DNA of 64,000 nt from Arthonia radiata (GCA_002989075.1 PSQN01000013.1:778379-842378); one strand, 5' to 3'; counted from the first letter of the stretch, positions 21,320 through 34,362 are shown. The notes: a model not told the origin generated them from the letters alone. Translations and numbers: made by a program.

Positions 21320-23585
21320 TTAACTACCGCCAACATACCCATTCCTCTTCACCCACACCGCCACCATCCACGCCACAAACGCCGCAAGGACATGCCACCA
21401 ACTCACGCCCTCGCCATGAACCTTATCGAGCTCACTGCTCTTCACCCTCCCCTTTCCTTCTACACCTCCCATACCACCATTGACACAACCACCGACACCC
21501 CCATTCACCTCCTTTTCCCCTTCACCTTTCACCCCATTCTCACCTTTGCCATCCAACCCACCCCTCCCACCAATCACAACCCCCTCCCCCCTCCCCTCCA
21601 CCTCCCCCGTCCTCAACCTATCCCCCTTTCCCTCACTCCACGCCTTCCCCAACGTCTCATACTTCTCCGCATCCCACTCGCCCCACGGTTTCGCCACACC
21701 ATGATCTTCACAGACTTCATCCGCTACCATGCGTGCGCCCGCCAGCACGATGGGCACGCCCGTCCCGGGGTGTGTGGACGCGCCGACGAAGTGCAGGTTT
21801 TTGATTGTGCTGTGCCGGTTGGAGGGCCGGAAACACAGCACGTTGAAGAAGGAGTGCGATAGGCCTAGGATGGCGCCTTTGTCCTGGTGGTTGTTAGTAC
21901 GTTTGCTTGAATGAGGTCTTGGGAGCGGGTGATGTGGCTTGTGCCGCGACACACACAAGCGCGGAGGCCGAGAACGACTTGCGGTAGGTGGGAGCAGGAC
22001 ATACCAGGTTGAACTGCGATTCCCACGTCCCCGGTGTGTTCAGCTGTTCATGCACGATGTGCTTGCGTATACTAACACCCAACCTCGTCTCCATCGTCTC
22101 CAACACCGCGTCCCGCGCCCTCTCCACCAGTCTCTCCCAATCCTCAGCCGTCTTCACCGCTAAACCCCTCTTCTTGCCCCAGCTGAAAAAACTCCCCGGC
22201 GTGCTCGTCTCAGCCGCCACCAGATGGCCCACCGGACACAACACCACCACGCCATCCTTGCCCTCCGGCGCCGCGGTCGGATCCACGCGACTCGGCACGT
22301 TAACGTAGAAAGACGGCTCCTCGGGCAAATCCTGATCATGGAATATCTGGTCAAAGCTCTCTTTGTAGTGCTCAGCCAGGAATATGTTGTGGGCTTTCAG
22401 TTCCGGGATCTGGGTGTCGAGGGCCCAGTAGAAGGAGAGGGAGGAGCAGGAGGCAGGGCGCGCGGAGAGGGACTTAGCGTAGGAGGAGGGTGGGAGGAGG
22501 TTGTTGTAGGCGTAGACGAGATCGGCGTTTGTGATGATTGTGGAGGCGGAGAGGTGCGTGCCGTCGGAGAGGGTTACGCCGGTGGCGCGTGTGGAGGTGG
22601 CGTCGGTGGTGATGGATGTGACGGAGGTGTTGAGGCGGTAGGTCGTGCCGTGGCGGGTGCTTATGTCGGCGAGGGTGGAGGGGATCTGGGGGGGTTAGTG
22701 TGTGGCGTTGGCGTGGAGAAGGGGGATGGGGAGAGAGGTGTGGAATGAGAAGGAAGGAGTGATTAGGGAAGAGGCATACTCGATTGAACCCGCCCTCTGG
22801 GTACCATATCCCTTCCGCCAGCTCCGTATACTGCAGCAGACTGTACGTCCCGGGCGCCTCGAACGGACTCATGCCCATGTACATGCTCCCGAACGTGAAC
22901 ACCCGCCGTAACCGCTCTGTTAGGAAGTAGTTACTCGCCCTGCTCCAGATACTCTCGAACGGGTGGAGCGCCAGCACATTCTTGACGAAGCCCCAGCGCA
23001 GCATACTGAAATAGCTTTCGAAATTTCGATGCAGTACGTGGACGGCGGAGGCCTCGTAGTGGACGTGCGCTTCTTTCAGGAACGAGAGATACCGATCGAA
23101 CCCCGCCTTGCCCTCCCAAACTTCAATCTCACGCTTCATGGAGGCGAGGTCGGAAGACAGCGAGAAGGTGTGCCCGTCGTGGAAGTGGACGTTGTAGTTC
23201 GGCTCGCATTTATGGAGGCGGATTGACTCGGCCGTGAGGGAGGTGCCGAGGTCGTGGAAGGTTTCTTCGAAGAGGCCAGGGAGCAGGAGGAGCGAGGGGC
23301 CTTGGTCGAAGCGCTGGTGGGGGTTAGGCATGGATCGGAGATGAGGGAGGGGTTTCGTAGTGGAAGTCAAGGACTTACGTAGCCATCATGGTTGAGTAGT
23401 GAGCATCTACCACCGACAAAGTCGTTCTTCTCGATCACGGTGACTTTGAAGCCGGCTTTGGCGAGTCGGGCTGCGGTGGCGACGCCGCCGACGCCCGCGC
23501 CTGTTCGGGGTGAGTATTAATCAGTAGGCAACAGTCAAGGTAGAAGGTTACCTATTATTATGACACTCTTGTCTGCCTCGGTCAT
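21320..23585 (-). CDS. carB: Phytoene desaturase
   Basis: Five exons (23585-23552, 23500-23379, 23313-22780, 22685-22005, 21883-21320), all with canonical junctions, encode 644 residues. The enzyme is FAD-dependent and removes hydrogens from phytoene in several steps to give lycopene or dehydrolycopene. The N-terminus has the dinucleotide-binding fold (VIIIGAGVGGVATAARLAKA, VIEKNDFVGGRC). Then come RFDQGPSLLLLP, EGIWYPEGG and, near the end of the domain, HFVGASTHPGTGVPIVLAGA, the usual C-terminal desaturase signature. Beyond it is a Gly/Lys/Glu-rich linker and a final hydrophobic helix (WWHVLAAFVAWMVAVWV), a tail anchor as in other fungal CarB/AL-1. It is transcribed in the same direction as carRA, 416 bases downstream of it. 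Confidence 0.95.
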
Positions 23586-24001
23586 CTTGCGCGTTGATAG
23601 ATCACTGTGATATCAATGGGATTAAGACGAAGCAGTTCACCTTCAATGAGTTGATGTTGAGACGAGATCACAACTATGACGAGTACATCCCATTTGTAGG
23701 GTAGGAATCTTTCAGCATTTTTCCGCGAGCTTCTTGTGCAAGGTCTTGTAAGACTGAACCTAATTCTGGAGTATTTGTAAAACTTGAGATGTGGATTGCG
23801 AACGGAATCATTGGCGATGCACTATCGTGGAGGTCTCCCATCACCGAGTGTGACTTTGCAATGCCCCGCATATTAGGGGGAAAGGAAACATCATTCTCGA
23901 AGTCGAATATTAGGTTCAAGGGCATGGGAGATATTGATCATGAGACGGGCAAGATGCTGCAGGTTCCAATAGTACACATTATGTAAGGGGGTATATAGTC
24001 G
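23586..24001. promoter_or_regulatory. carRA-carB intergenic region
   Basis: 416 bases between the stop of carRA and the start of carB, so it holds the carRA 3' end and the carB promoter. No specific site is claimed. Confidence 0.5.
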
Positions 24002-26008
24002 CTATGCATTCAACGCTCGTAAGGCAGTCCGTATGCGCCGCCACCGCGGAACTGTAGCCCTACCCGGCTGCACAAGGTATCTTTCGTCCAGCAGCACCCT
24101 TCCAATCTCCATGTAACTTTCAACCGCCACGCGCATTGGACTCCGTACCTCAACTGGGAGCGTCTCAATCGCGGGTCGTGCTTCATCGTAAAGCCCAAAG
24201 GCGTTGTCCAGCAGTCGGAGCCGCAGCTTGTTCAGTATGGGAGCGGTCGGGTCTTTGATGACATCCTCCGGGGTAAAACCCTCCTCTTTCAGCCACTCGG
24301 TCGGAATGTACACTCTCCCAATGGCTGCATCGACCTGGACATCGCGTGCGATGTTGACCGTCTGGAGTGCTTTGCCCATAGTATTACCAGCTTTCCGTAA
24401 ATGGTCTTTGCGATCTACCGAGAGCGTCTGTCCGTAGTAGAAGAACGCCAGATCCAGACAGAGCTCTGCAACAGTGCCCGCCACGCCATAGCCGTATTTG
24501 AGGAGATCTGATACATTGCCAATTGGCCATGCAGTTGAGTCATCAGCATTGGCGTCGTCGAAATGCAGATCCATTTCGAAGCCGCGCAATAAGTCATGCA
24601 ACGGCTTCCTGGAAAGCTTTTCCAATGGCAAACTTATAAGCGCGTGACGAGCGCCAGGTGGGAATTGCGATGATTGTCTTCGGCGTTCGGACTCGCTGGG
24701 GTCTTTCTGTGTGCGATCCAGAAACCCCTGGAGCCTATTGATCCATAATTGTGCTTCCTCGGAAGACTTGGCACCATCGACTAGATCATCCGCGACCCTA
24801 CAGAAAGAGTACAGTCGGATGAGGTCGATTTGGAGAGGACCATCAAAGGTTGCGCTCGCTAAGAAGAAACTACGGCTCTTCTTTTGCAATCGCGACACAG
24901 CCTCGCGAAGACCAATAATGCGATCCGGATCGTATGTAGACTGACCACTCAGTATTGACGTGTTCCTCAGCAAGATTTTGACCGCTTGGACCGGCGATGG
25001 ATAGCGGGTGTGGGGCGCAAGCTCCGGGTACGTGTGAATAAGGGCAGTGGTGTAGTCTATCGCGATCTGACCAAATACGACCATGCAGTTGGTGACGAAG
25101 AAGAAGAATGCTTCCCTGTCATGATATGTCAATCTCACTGCCCGTGTACATTCTGTGGGGCGAACGCTTACTCAACATCCAAACCCTCCCATAGCTGCAC
25201 ACCGAGGACGGTGTCCTTACCGATTACCCAGGTGCCGCGACGCAGTGCAAGGGTATCGACGGTCCAAAGATAGGCGGTCGGAAGAAGGATTGGTAAGACC
25301 ACGTTTGGTATCGGTAGGCGCAAGGCGAAATTGCAAGAAAGATGCCTGGCCGAGTCAGTTTGCTACGCATGCGGTTTGCCGATCGCAAGCTTACCATAGC
25401 AGTAAAAGGAAGGGACAAGACCATGAAACAATCAACCCAAAATATGTTCCGGGACCTCCGTCTCGCACATACTGGTTGCCCTTCCAGATCGCGAACGCGA
25501 GCAGTCCGCGGCCAACATAGGCCGGTATTTGAAAAGCCAACGTCTTGCCATCCTTGGCGTCGATGTCTTCGTGTGGTAGTCTAGCCGGTTTGAAGGTCGG
25601 TCTGCTGAGGATGATGTACAACAGCGAAGTGCCATAAGTCTGTATAAAGAAGAAGAATATCTCCTCAATCGGGATGCGAAACAGAGTCGGACCCAAGACC
25701 GCATCCGGAGGATAGCTCCAGATATTTGAGTAGATCAGGTATGAATCCCATGGTATCGTGGATATTACGGCTACCTAAGCAATTAGCAGCTGTCTTGACA
25801 AGAATGTAGGGTCCGAGTACCAACTGTAACAAGGAAGAAGATCTTATAAAGATCAAGGCGGGTGAGGAGCGGTCGGTAGAGGAGTGTAAGTACAAGACAA
25901 GGGGGAATTGTGTACTTGATATGTCTGCGGACGGATTAGTCTCACATGCGCCTCGCTTATGCAACGGGAGCTGCCATCGACTCACACGAGGGCGTAGTCT
26001 AAGCCCAT
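24002..26008 (-). CDS. carRA: Bifunctional lycopene cyclase / phytoene synthase
   Basis: Five exons (26008-25986, 25924-25821, 25770-25395, 25345-25172, 25115-24002) give 596 residues, the usual size for fungal CarRA/AL-2. The N-terminal half is the membrane lycopene cyclase: [49 protein letters not shown] and [11 protein letters not shown], the last two being the paired EE-type repeats of this fold. The C-terminal half is phytoene synthase with both aspartate-rich motifs, RVADDLVDG and NIARDVQVD, which bind the diphosphates of two geranylgeranyl diphosphate molecules through magnesium. The first exon is only 23 bases. It is divergent from carX. Introns are 49-61 bases. Confidence 0.96.
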
Positions 26009-26846
26009 AGCAATGGCGCTGAGGTGGTCGCGGGATGCTTAAAGAGAGGGGCCAGATCTCATACTGGCGCTCAAATTTCAGACAATTCGTGACGGTCATC
26101 GCGGCAGAGGAGGCCAGGCAAACTTGAGGTCGTGGTACATAATGAGCACGCGTGGATAGGCAGAGGCAGTGCTCGTAGATCTACACGGCCAGAGTCGCCG
26201 CCAGAAATTTCGACAAGACAGACGCTCGCACAGCGCCAAGCTCAAGTCGGATCTGGCTTCTGAGGTCACTGGCATATCTCGGCAGCCTCACAGGGCGTGA
26301 CCGAGCTGCCGGGCGATCAAATGTACCTTTGCCCGAAATAGGCGACCGTAATTGACAAACACCTGAGACTTCAGGCAGCTCGGCTCTCGGCCTGGACAGC
26401 TTCTAGCGTCTGAAGATATGATGAGATCGTTATTGCAGGGCGAGTCATTGGAGGAGGAGATGAGGCACGGCTAGCGGCAGGGCGGGGTGGAGCTTTAAGA
26501 AAGCGTCCGAGCTTCTTGCATCTCGCCTTTCTACCCGTCACTGCCGTCAACAACGTCACTACGCAATGGACACGCCTTGGCCCTTCTCTCGACATTACTG
26601 TGTATGGCAATAATTGCATGCTCTCGAACCTTTGCCAAAGGCAGCATCCGCAGCCTCCGGTGTTTTACCTTGACACGCTGTAGACAGCTAGCAATTGCGG
26701 CAGAAAGACATTCATAGGGGCGTCCACATAGTGCCCACCTCGATCATCATTTTCCCCTCTCCACCTTCTAAGCTACAACACGGCCCTTGAGTTCAGCTAG
26801 GCAGACGAGGTTTGTCGGAATAAGGACCAATACCCTCTTCATAAGC
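26009..26846. promoter_or_regulatory. Shared divergent promoter region of carRA and carX
   Basis: 838 bases separate the two start codons, which face apart. CGATCA occurs at 26314 and 26741, loosely like the GATC-type sites bound by White Collar photoreceptors in other fungi; this match is short and could be chance. Coordinated light induction is known for the family and inferred here. Confidence 0.45.
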
Positions 26847-28955
26847 ATGCTTGGCAAGCGAAAACGTGGCTCAAAGCATCCGTACGTCGCACTGGTCCCG
26901 ACGCGGCAGGATACGCCAGCAAGACGCTGATTGCTCAACAGATACCTCTCCGGCAACTTCGCGCCTGAACAGACGACAGTACCTCTCACACCATGCACAT
27001 ATACCGGCACCATTCCTCAAGAGCTCGTTGGAGGACAGTACGTCCGAAACGGTAGCAATCCAGTCAAGAACGAAGACCTCGGACGTGACGCCCATTGGTT
27101 TGATGGCGACGGGATGCTCAGTGGCGTCTACTTCACCAGAGATGCGAAAGCGGACCACTGCGTGAGACCTGAATTCGTCAATCAGTATATCCTGACCGAC
27201 ATCTTCCTCAGCAGCACCACGACATCGACACTAAGAAGACCGATCTTACCAAGCATCTCAACCCTGGTCAATCCCTTCAGCTCCCTCCTTAGGCTCTGCT
27301 GGGTGATCATACGGGCTGTGGTTTTTATCATCTTGTCAAGACTACCTGGCTCCGCTCAAACGATCAAAAAGATCAGTGTCGCAAACACAGCCGTCCTCTA
27401 CCACGATGGCCGGGCGCTGGCGACTTGCGAAAGCGGGCCACCCATGCGCGTGCAACTCCCGTCTTTAGACACTGTGGGCTGGTACAATGGACAACGAGCA
27501 GAGGGCGAGCCCGGGTCGGAGAAACAGAGTCAAGACGGCCAGGTATTGGGTGGCAGTGGCGTTCTAAGCTTCATGCGAGAATGGACCACAGCACATCCGA
27601 AGGTGGATCCCAAGACTGGAGAGATGCTCATGTTTCATTGCACTCCACTACCACCTTATGTTCATTACACCATCATCCCATCTCAGTCTTCGGTCGCGCG
27701 GCCAGCACGTATGAACGTGCCATTGCCAGGCGTGTCATCCGCGAAGATGATGCATGACTTCGGCGTGAGCCACAACCACACAATCATCATGGACCTTCCA
27801 TTATCACTGGACCCTCTACAACTCGCCAAGAACAAGCCAATCATCAGCTACGACTCGTCACTCCCGTCACGTTTCGGCGTATTTCCACGAAGTCAACCAG
27901 ACAAGGTCCGGTGGTTCGAGACGCTTGCCTGTTGTATTTTCCATACCGCTAACAATTGGGATACCTATAACAGACAGGGCAAAATCGAGTCAGTGAACAT
28001 GCTGGCGTGTCGTCTGACTTCTGCAGCGATGGTTTTCACTGCTGGTAATATCAAAGGTCCTCAGCCCACTCGCAAGACAATCCGCAATGTAGCACGAGCG
28101 CACGCTCGCAACGGCTACGAGACGCATTCGCTTCTCGAAGCTGCGCACGAGAAGGAGCAGCTTGCATCAGCGCATGAAGACGACGAATACGGCACGTTCA
28201 ATCTCGCTGATGAAGAGGACGACCAATGCCGTCTGTATTACTACAGTTTTGAAATGGCCTCGTCCAATAACAGGATTGCCTATCAGTTCCCGCTGTCGCC
28301 CATACCGTTCGAGTTCCCGTCAACGCACCCGGCGCATTCTATGGAAGCTGCCACGTACATCTACGGATGTTCCTCGACTACCACCAGTTTCAACCCCAGC
28401 CTGGGGCGTGCGGCATTGATTGATTGCGTCGTCAAGTTCAACGCCCCTTCGATCATCGCTCGTGGAAAAGCAAACCCACCTGGCATCACGAAGTGTGTCG
28501 ATAATCGTACGGTCAAGGACGTCTTGGCTGAACAAGATGCAAACGACAAAAGCTACAAAGGTGAAGTTCAGATCTTCAGATGCCCCGAGAACATCTACGC
28601 CCAAGAGCCGCGCTTCGTGCCGCGGAAGGACGCAACCGCGGAGGATGACGGTTATCTGGTTTTCTACACATTTGATGAGAGCCAGACAGACAACGAAGGC
28701 GAGGCGAAGCCTGGTGCTGTGAGCGAGTTCTGGGTCATCGACGCAGCCAACATGACGGACGTGGTTGCCAAGGTGCGGCTTCCACAGCGGGTGCCCTACG
28801 GTCTACATGGCAACTGGTTCCCTGAGGGCGAGCTGGACACTCAGCGTCCAGTAGAAAGCATCCGGACAAGACCTCAGAAGATGAAACAGCACTCGATAGC
28901 GGAGAGCCTAGGACGCAAGACCATCAACTCGATCGTTTGGGCGCTTGGTGGATGA
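26847..28955 (+). CDS. carX: Carotenoid cleavage dioxygenase (retinal-forming type)
   Basis: A 35-base first exon (26847-26881) joins 26942-28955 across a 60-base intron (GTACGT...CAACAG), giving 682 residues and restoring KHPYLSGNFAP, the family's N-terminal motif. The four iron-binding histidines are present: His230 (AHPKVDP), His283 (MMHDFGVSHNH), His346 (IFHTANNW) and His634 (PYGLHGNWFPE). GGQYVRNGSNP and HWFDGDGML are also typical. CarX splits beta-carotene into two retinals. The related CarT/CAO-2 enzymes cleave torulene instead; I favour CarX because the gene lies next to an opsin gene, but sequence inspection alone does not settle the substrate. Confidence 0.92.
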
Positions 28956-30626
28956 GATCGGAAAACCGCAGCACAGTTCCGGCACGGGAATCTATTTGAA
29001 AGGTCGTCTCTACTTCTACGGTACCGCATAGCGATATACAGCGTCATGATACCGCTCTCTACAGCGCTAATGGTAATACTCCACCGTCTCACGGTGTTTC
29101 AATCTTCACTGCGCGTTTTTGCAAGTGTCGCAGACCTCATCCTGGTTATCGTACACTGCGGGGCTCTGCAGATGTGATGGGATTTATGCATGGCCGTTTC
29201 ACGCCTCACCGTCAAAGCGCACGCCCTGTTATCCAGCTTCACGGTACAATTCCACGGAGAGGCGGTAAACGCGAACCCCTCACCAAGTAGCAACGCCTCG
29301 TGATCAAGATGTATCAGGGTTCACATGCAGGACCTCACTAGCCACAGGTGCTTCCCAAAAGATCGGGGTAGATATACGGCACGGCAAATGAGCCATTCCA
29401 ATAAGTTCCTTGCTCGGCCGTCGCAAGAATTACGACTCATACAGCCTGATGACTTTACCAACTCTCGAGCCGGTCACGGGCTTGAAATTAGCAGAACGGC
29501 CCAGACTCAAAGGCCTTGTAGAAGCTCGGAAGCGCGAAGAATGCGTGGTCAGGCCCGAAACACCGGAGCTGTGACGAGCACTCCGAGTTATATCAGATCT
29601 CGGCAACAACGAGCAATGCTGCAGAACTGTTAAATGGTAAATGGCTGTACGGCCAGGAATGCCGCTTGAAGTCAGGGTGGCGGCGCTTACTCCAGAACAT
29701 TCGTCGCTGAGCAAAACAAGTTGCTCGTTGAAGTTGTCGCGACACATCTGCAAGATGGAAATCTCGAGCAATAACGACGGTTCCGGAGAGATCACGGTCT
29801 GGGGGTCTAACCAAGCTTTCTCAATGAGTGCCAAGTCAGGAAAAGAGTCCGAGCTCTGCGATCGGACATGCAACGGGCGCTAGCTCCTCCACTATTTAAC
29901 CGATCAGGAACATCTTTTCTCTCGTCGATGCGACGGAAATCATGCGCAGGCATGCGTTGGACGGGAGCGCAGATTCCTGACAGCTCTAGCTTGCGAATGT
30001 CCGTTCTGCTGGCACTGTTGGCACCTGCGGGGGTGGAGGAGCTGTTTGCGACAAGGGCGATGGACATGGATTGCAGCAAAAATGCACTCTTAGCGCTGCT
30101 GTTTCAATTTCGCGATCATCCTCTCAGATGATGAGTCAGTAACCGCATCTGGTATCGCTGCTACCAGGAGATGCACACTATCACTAGCCGTGGAGCTTGA
30201 GCATGTCGGCCATCTATGATCTGCTGCAAGCGTGGCGCTGGTCGCTCGCTTTGCCCGTGACTTCGGAGCTTCGCTTCATTGTAATTGATGCTCGAGAGGC
30301 AAGTGGGCGGTGGGGAGGTGTGTGCAAATGCATGGTGACTTGTTAGCCTTATGCAGTACGCATAAAACTCGTCTCAAACAAGGGCAACGGCTCGCTGGTG
30401 CCGCGAGCTGCTAAATGCTGTCGGGTGATGACTTCATCCTGGCCAGTTTTGCCTAATTGGCGCTAGACGAGCAATCAAATACCAGACTCGCCCTTGCTTC
30501 TTCCCTACTCCTCTCCTTCACGATCCTTTGCTTGTCTCATCAACTCTAGCAATCTCCTCACCAGAAGGCCTTCCCATCGCGGACCATCGTCTTGCATCAG
30601 CATCAGCTGGAATAAACACCACCGAG
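28956..30626. other. carX-carO spacer; no accepted gene
   Basis: 1.67 kb inside the carotenoid cluster. Minus-strand frames at 29430-29873 and 29807-30079 are adjacent, overlap in different phases and have no recognised domain; they could hide a spliced gene but I cannot support one. The last few hundred bases should hold the carO promoter. Confidence 0.4.
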
Positions 30627-31643
30627 ATGGTTGCTACACACCAGCTCGCTGAGCGCGCGGGCAACAATGCTCCCAATGTCAACTGTGAGCTGCCACTCGC
30701 GCTGTTTCTGCCACCTTGAGTTTCCCTCACTGACCATCCTCCAGTCCCCGGCAACTTCATTGCCAACCAGGGCACTGCTGATATTGCCATCACTGTCCGT
30801 GGCTCTGACTGGTATTGGGCGGTTACCGCTATCATGGGTGCTGCGAGCATGGCCTTCATTGGCTTAAGCTACACCAAGCCGCGGACTCACCGTGTCTTCC
30901 ACTACATCACCGCAGCCATCACCTTGGTTGCCTCCATCGCCTACTACTCCATGGCCTCCAATCTGGGCTGGACTCCCATCAACGTCGAATTTCTACGCTC
31001 AGAGTCAATCGTCAGCGGCACCGCCCGTGAGATCTTCTACGTTCGCTACATTGACTGGGTCATCACCACACCTCTACTGCTCATGGACCTGCTCCTCACG
31101 TCGGGCTTGCCTTGGCCCACCGTCATGTACACCATCCTCATCGATGAGATCATGATCATTACCGGCTTGGCTGGCGCTCTCACCCCGACCCGTTACAAGT
31201 GGGGTTACTGGACCTTCGGCATGTGCGCCATGTTCTACATCGCCTACGTCCTCATCTTCGAGGCCCGTAAGCACGCCAGAGCCCTCGGCGCAGATATTGG
31301 CCGCACATTCCTCATCTGCGGTAGCTGGACGACCTTCCTCTGGTTCCTTTACCCAGTTGCTTGGGGCGTCAGTGAGGGCGGCAACGTCATTGCACCAGAC
31401 TCCGAGGCTGTCTTCTACGGCATACTCGACATTATGGCCAAGCCTGTGTTCGGCGCCCTGCTGCTTTGGGGTCACCGCAACATCGAGCCGTCCCGTCTCG
31501 GTCTTCAGATTCACGACTACCATGAGACTGCCCACGTTGTCCCGAACGAAAAGCACAAGACCAACGGCGCTACCAACGGCGTCACGGACGGCAACACCAC
31601 CACAACCACCCCGGCAACCAACACTGCTGCGGAGACTGTCTGA
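30627..31643 (+). CDS. carO: Microbial rhodopsin, green-light proton pump type
   Basis: Exon 30627-30684 joins 30745-31643 across a 60-base intron (GTGAGC...CTCCAG), giving 318 residues with seven hydrophobic helices. Compared with bacteriorhodopsin, Asp123 is the proton acceptor (RYIDW, equal to Asp85), Asp134 is the cytoplasmic donor position (LLLMD, equal to Asp96), Asp248 matches Asp212 and Lys252 (LDIMAK) is the retinal Schiff-base lysine. Retention of the donor carboxylate points to an active pump like Fusarium CarO rather than a slow sensor. The C-terminus is an Asn/Thr-rich tail. The retinal would come from the carX product. Confidence 0.95.
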
Positions 31644-32146
31644 ACGCTTCGTGGGTTTCTGACCAAGGTTCCCGGCAGAACGACAACGGCGCTTGTGGCT
31701 CAGGTAAAAAGGTCACGTTCATGACGACAGCAATATACCCCATTGAATTTCGCTTGGATGTGATGATGCCCTTTGCTTGCAAGGATACCAGCACTGCAAG
31801 CATTTCGTATCCAGACATCAACGATGCTCATCTTCTCTCTTACGACAGCGCTGGAGCTCGACGCTTGCGTCGGTCTGCAGTCGCTTGCATCGCAATATAA
31901 TGTACACCATTGAGTAATCCAATGAAAGAAAATACCTTCACGCATTCTTTCAATATGTTCTTGAATGTTCTTGCCTACCTGAGCGAGCCAGGTAGGATGG
32001 TCAAGTCCTCGTGATACTGTTCTTGTTGTCCGCGTGTCTTAGCTCCTACCTTTTCTATACTAGGGGCGAGTTGGTCTTCTCTCTGGTTGCTCTACCCTTT
32101 TCGCTCCCTCCTCTCAATAACAAACGCACGTTTTTATGTCATCATT
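31644..32146. other. Spacer after carO
   Basis: No gene seen; holds the carO 3' end and the former 5' side of the HET pseudogene. Confidence 0.5.
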
Positions 32147-34362
32147 ATGGCACTCTTGAATTGGAAGATGTTTACGTGTGGACGTTGTTTGCCTTGCATA
32201 GCCATCTATTGTGGAACGAATCCACCACACAGAGTTGACCATTGTTCACATAACATCGAAACGTCACGTCTGCCTCGCGCTCACAGCCCCTACAACCTTC
32301 GACATAGCAAGTATGTCCTCTCCGCTTTCCTGCTGAATGACCCAGGTAAGGGAACCAACTACGACTACAAATACATGGAGCATCTTTTCCTCCCCTTCGG
32401 AGAGCTGCCGCCTGGTTTCGACGTTGTTCCATATCACGGCGGCACTTACGATCTCGGCAAGTTCAGGGAATGGCCGGAGCGCAACGACCGGCACGAGGTT
32501 CACTTTGAAATTCAAAGTCGTGGCCACGAAGAGACTATCGGTCAAGAAGTCATAGCAACTACGCTTCATGTGCGCCCCGAGTACACCGGCATGTACGCGT
32601 ACGCCCTGGAGCGGCTTGTACTGGACTGGCTGTTTTTCGGGCTGCTTCACGAATTCTTCGGCGAGGCCTCAGCTTGTAAGATTTAGTGTGTCAGGACACT
32701 TTGGATGGTGCGCTATACGTGACCACCTCCAAATTCAACGATCTATTCAACGACTGGGTTGTCAGCCGTGTAAATGGCCATACCACAATATTGCCGGACA
32801 ACGCCTACCATCTGCACTGCTGCATTACTTATATTGAAGCTTTCTATGTGCATATTCGCAGGCCGAGCTTTGACCAACAGCTTTGTCTCCGTCTGGCATT
32901 AGATACACAGCAATTTCTCACGTTTGGACGGATGGCCTCGGTAATTCAAACGGCAACGCGTTGCAGCAATGCCACGTTTCGCATCTCGTGAACAGGCTGA
33001 AATATCTTGAAGAAAAGAAGCATGGAAGCGCACCTGCTCGGGTCTACTTCTGACTTGACACTTTGTGCTGTCCAGTGCACGACCGTACCGCCAGGACTCA
33101 GGTCATATCCATGATCACCTCGATCTTCGCAACCGCTGAACAAGTCCTTGTGCTCGACAGAGGCTTGGAGCAGTTGCCAATGCCTAATCTGTCTAGTCCT
33201 CAACGCTTCATCTTTGAGCAGCTTGCGCAACTTTCGGCATCGTGCTGGATGCGGCGATTATGGACATACCAAGGAGCTGTGTTTGCTCAGGATATATGAA
33301 TCAGCTTCGGTTTCATCTGCTGTCACTTAGAGGATCTGGAGCCGGGTCTTCTCGCAGCCGTGCTATCGAAGGATGAGCCACACCATCACTTGCACCCACT
33401 GCTAGGAGACTTTTTCAATCAGCTGCGACCTTTGAATGCCAAAGCCGAAGATGGAGCTTTACTCCACAGCCAGGGTGTCAAAGGTCGGCTAACTACACGC
33501 AGCGCCGACGAGCAGATATGCCTGAGCTCTCTCTACGGACTCGACACCAAAAGTATCGCCTCAGCTTCTAGAGACGAGGAGCGGCTTAAGATCTTTCGGG
33601 CGGAGCTTGCTAGTACCGTAGATATACGCAGTGAGGTCTTGTTTGTAGATTCGGATCGCACACGCAGACTCGACATTCCGGGCCTTCGGTGGGCTCCGCA
33701 GAGCCTCACGCAGTTTGAATTAGACTGGATTTTCCAGCCATGCCCCAGCGGAGACCCTGAGTGTGGGCTTGCGATTACTTCCCGAGGTGTCCGCGTACGC
33801 CTTCCGGGATCATTTTTGCGGCAATCACTGCGTTGCCGCAAGTCCAGCTACGACACAATTTTCGTGCGCGATGGTCCGAATCCATGGTATGGCGTAACAG
33901 CCGATGTATCTACTCAAGTATTGACTGAGAGATGTCTTGGAGCAAAAACTGGTCTGGCGCTCATACTGGGGCATTCCATCGTGTCGCAACATGTCTACGA
34001 GCCCTGGGGTATGTAGCTGCAACAAGACCATGACATGCTACAGGAATACTGCAAAGTGACCTTGGGAAAGCCTATCAAAGAGGAGATCGCCAAGCTCGAG
34101 TTCATGGACCAAGCGCTTCGCTATGGGCTCGACGGGGGGCCTTCTCGATGAGGCATCGCACACTTCTGACTCTGCACATGTGAAAGACGCGTTCTATCGC
34201 ATTGCTGGAGAAGTACACTCAACGATCAAAGACAAGGGAATCGAGGGTCTCAGTTCGCAGATTGAAGCGGCTGAGTACTTGCAGACGGCCTTACGAAGCC
34301 ACCTCGTGCTGTCGACGGAATCTTCTCTCAGTGTAAGTCAGACATGGGACATTGAGTATTGA
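32147..34362 (+). pseudogene. HET-domain gene remnant
   Basis: Reads as a full-length relative of the HET genes at 48969-51516 and 53296-56486. The N-terminal motif LDWLFFGLLHEFFG (about 32610-32665) matches YAFFGFLDEF and LYFGLLEAFFG there. The HET core is at about 32904-33290 (YTAISHVWTDGLGN, then TLCCPVHD, VLVLDRGLEQ and RRLWTYQGAVF), followed by a long C-terminal region. The frame is interrupted several times by stops and shifts across the length, including inside the HET core, so it should not make a working protein. Decay is moderate: domains are still easy to read. It was a host gene, not a mobile element. Confidence 0.75.

Noticed and set aside
29430-30079. Overlapping minus-strand frames between carX and carO
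   Set aside because: Parts read like protein, but no junction joins them convincingly and no family is recognised.
31074-31556. 160-codon minus-strand open frame opposite carO
   Set aside because: Antisense shadow of the opsin gene without protein-like composition.
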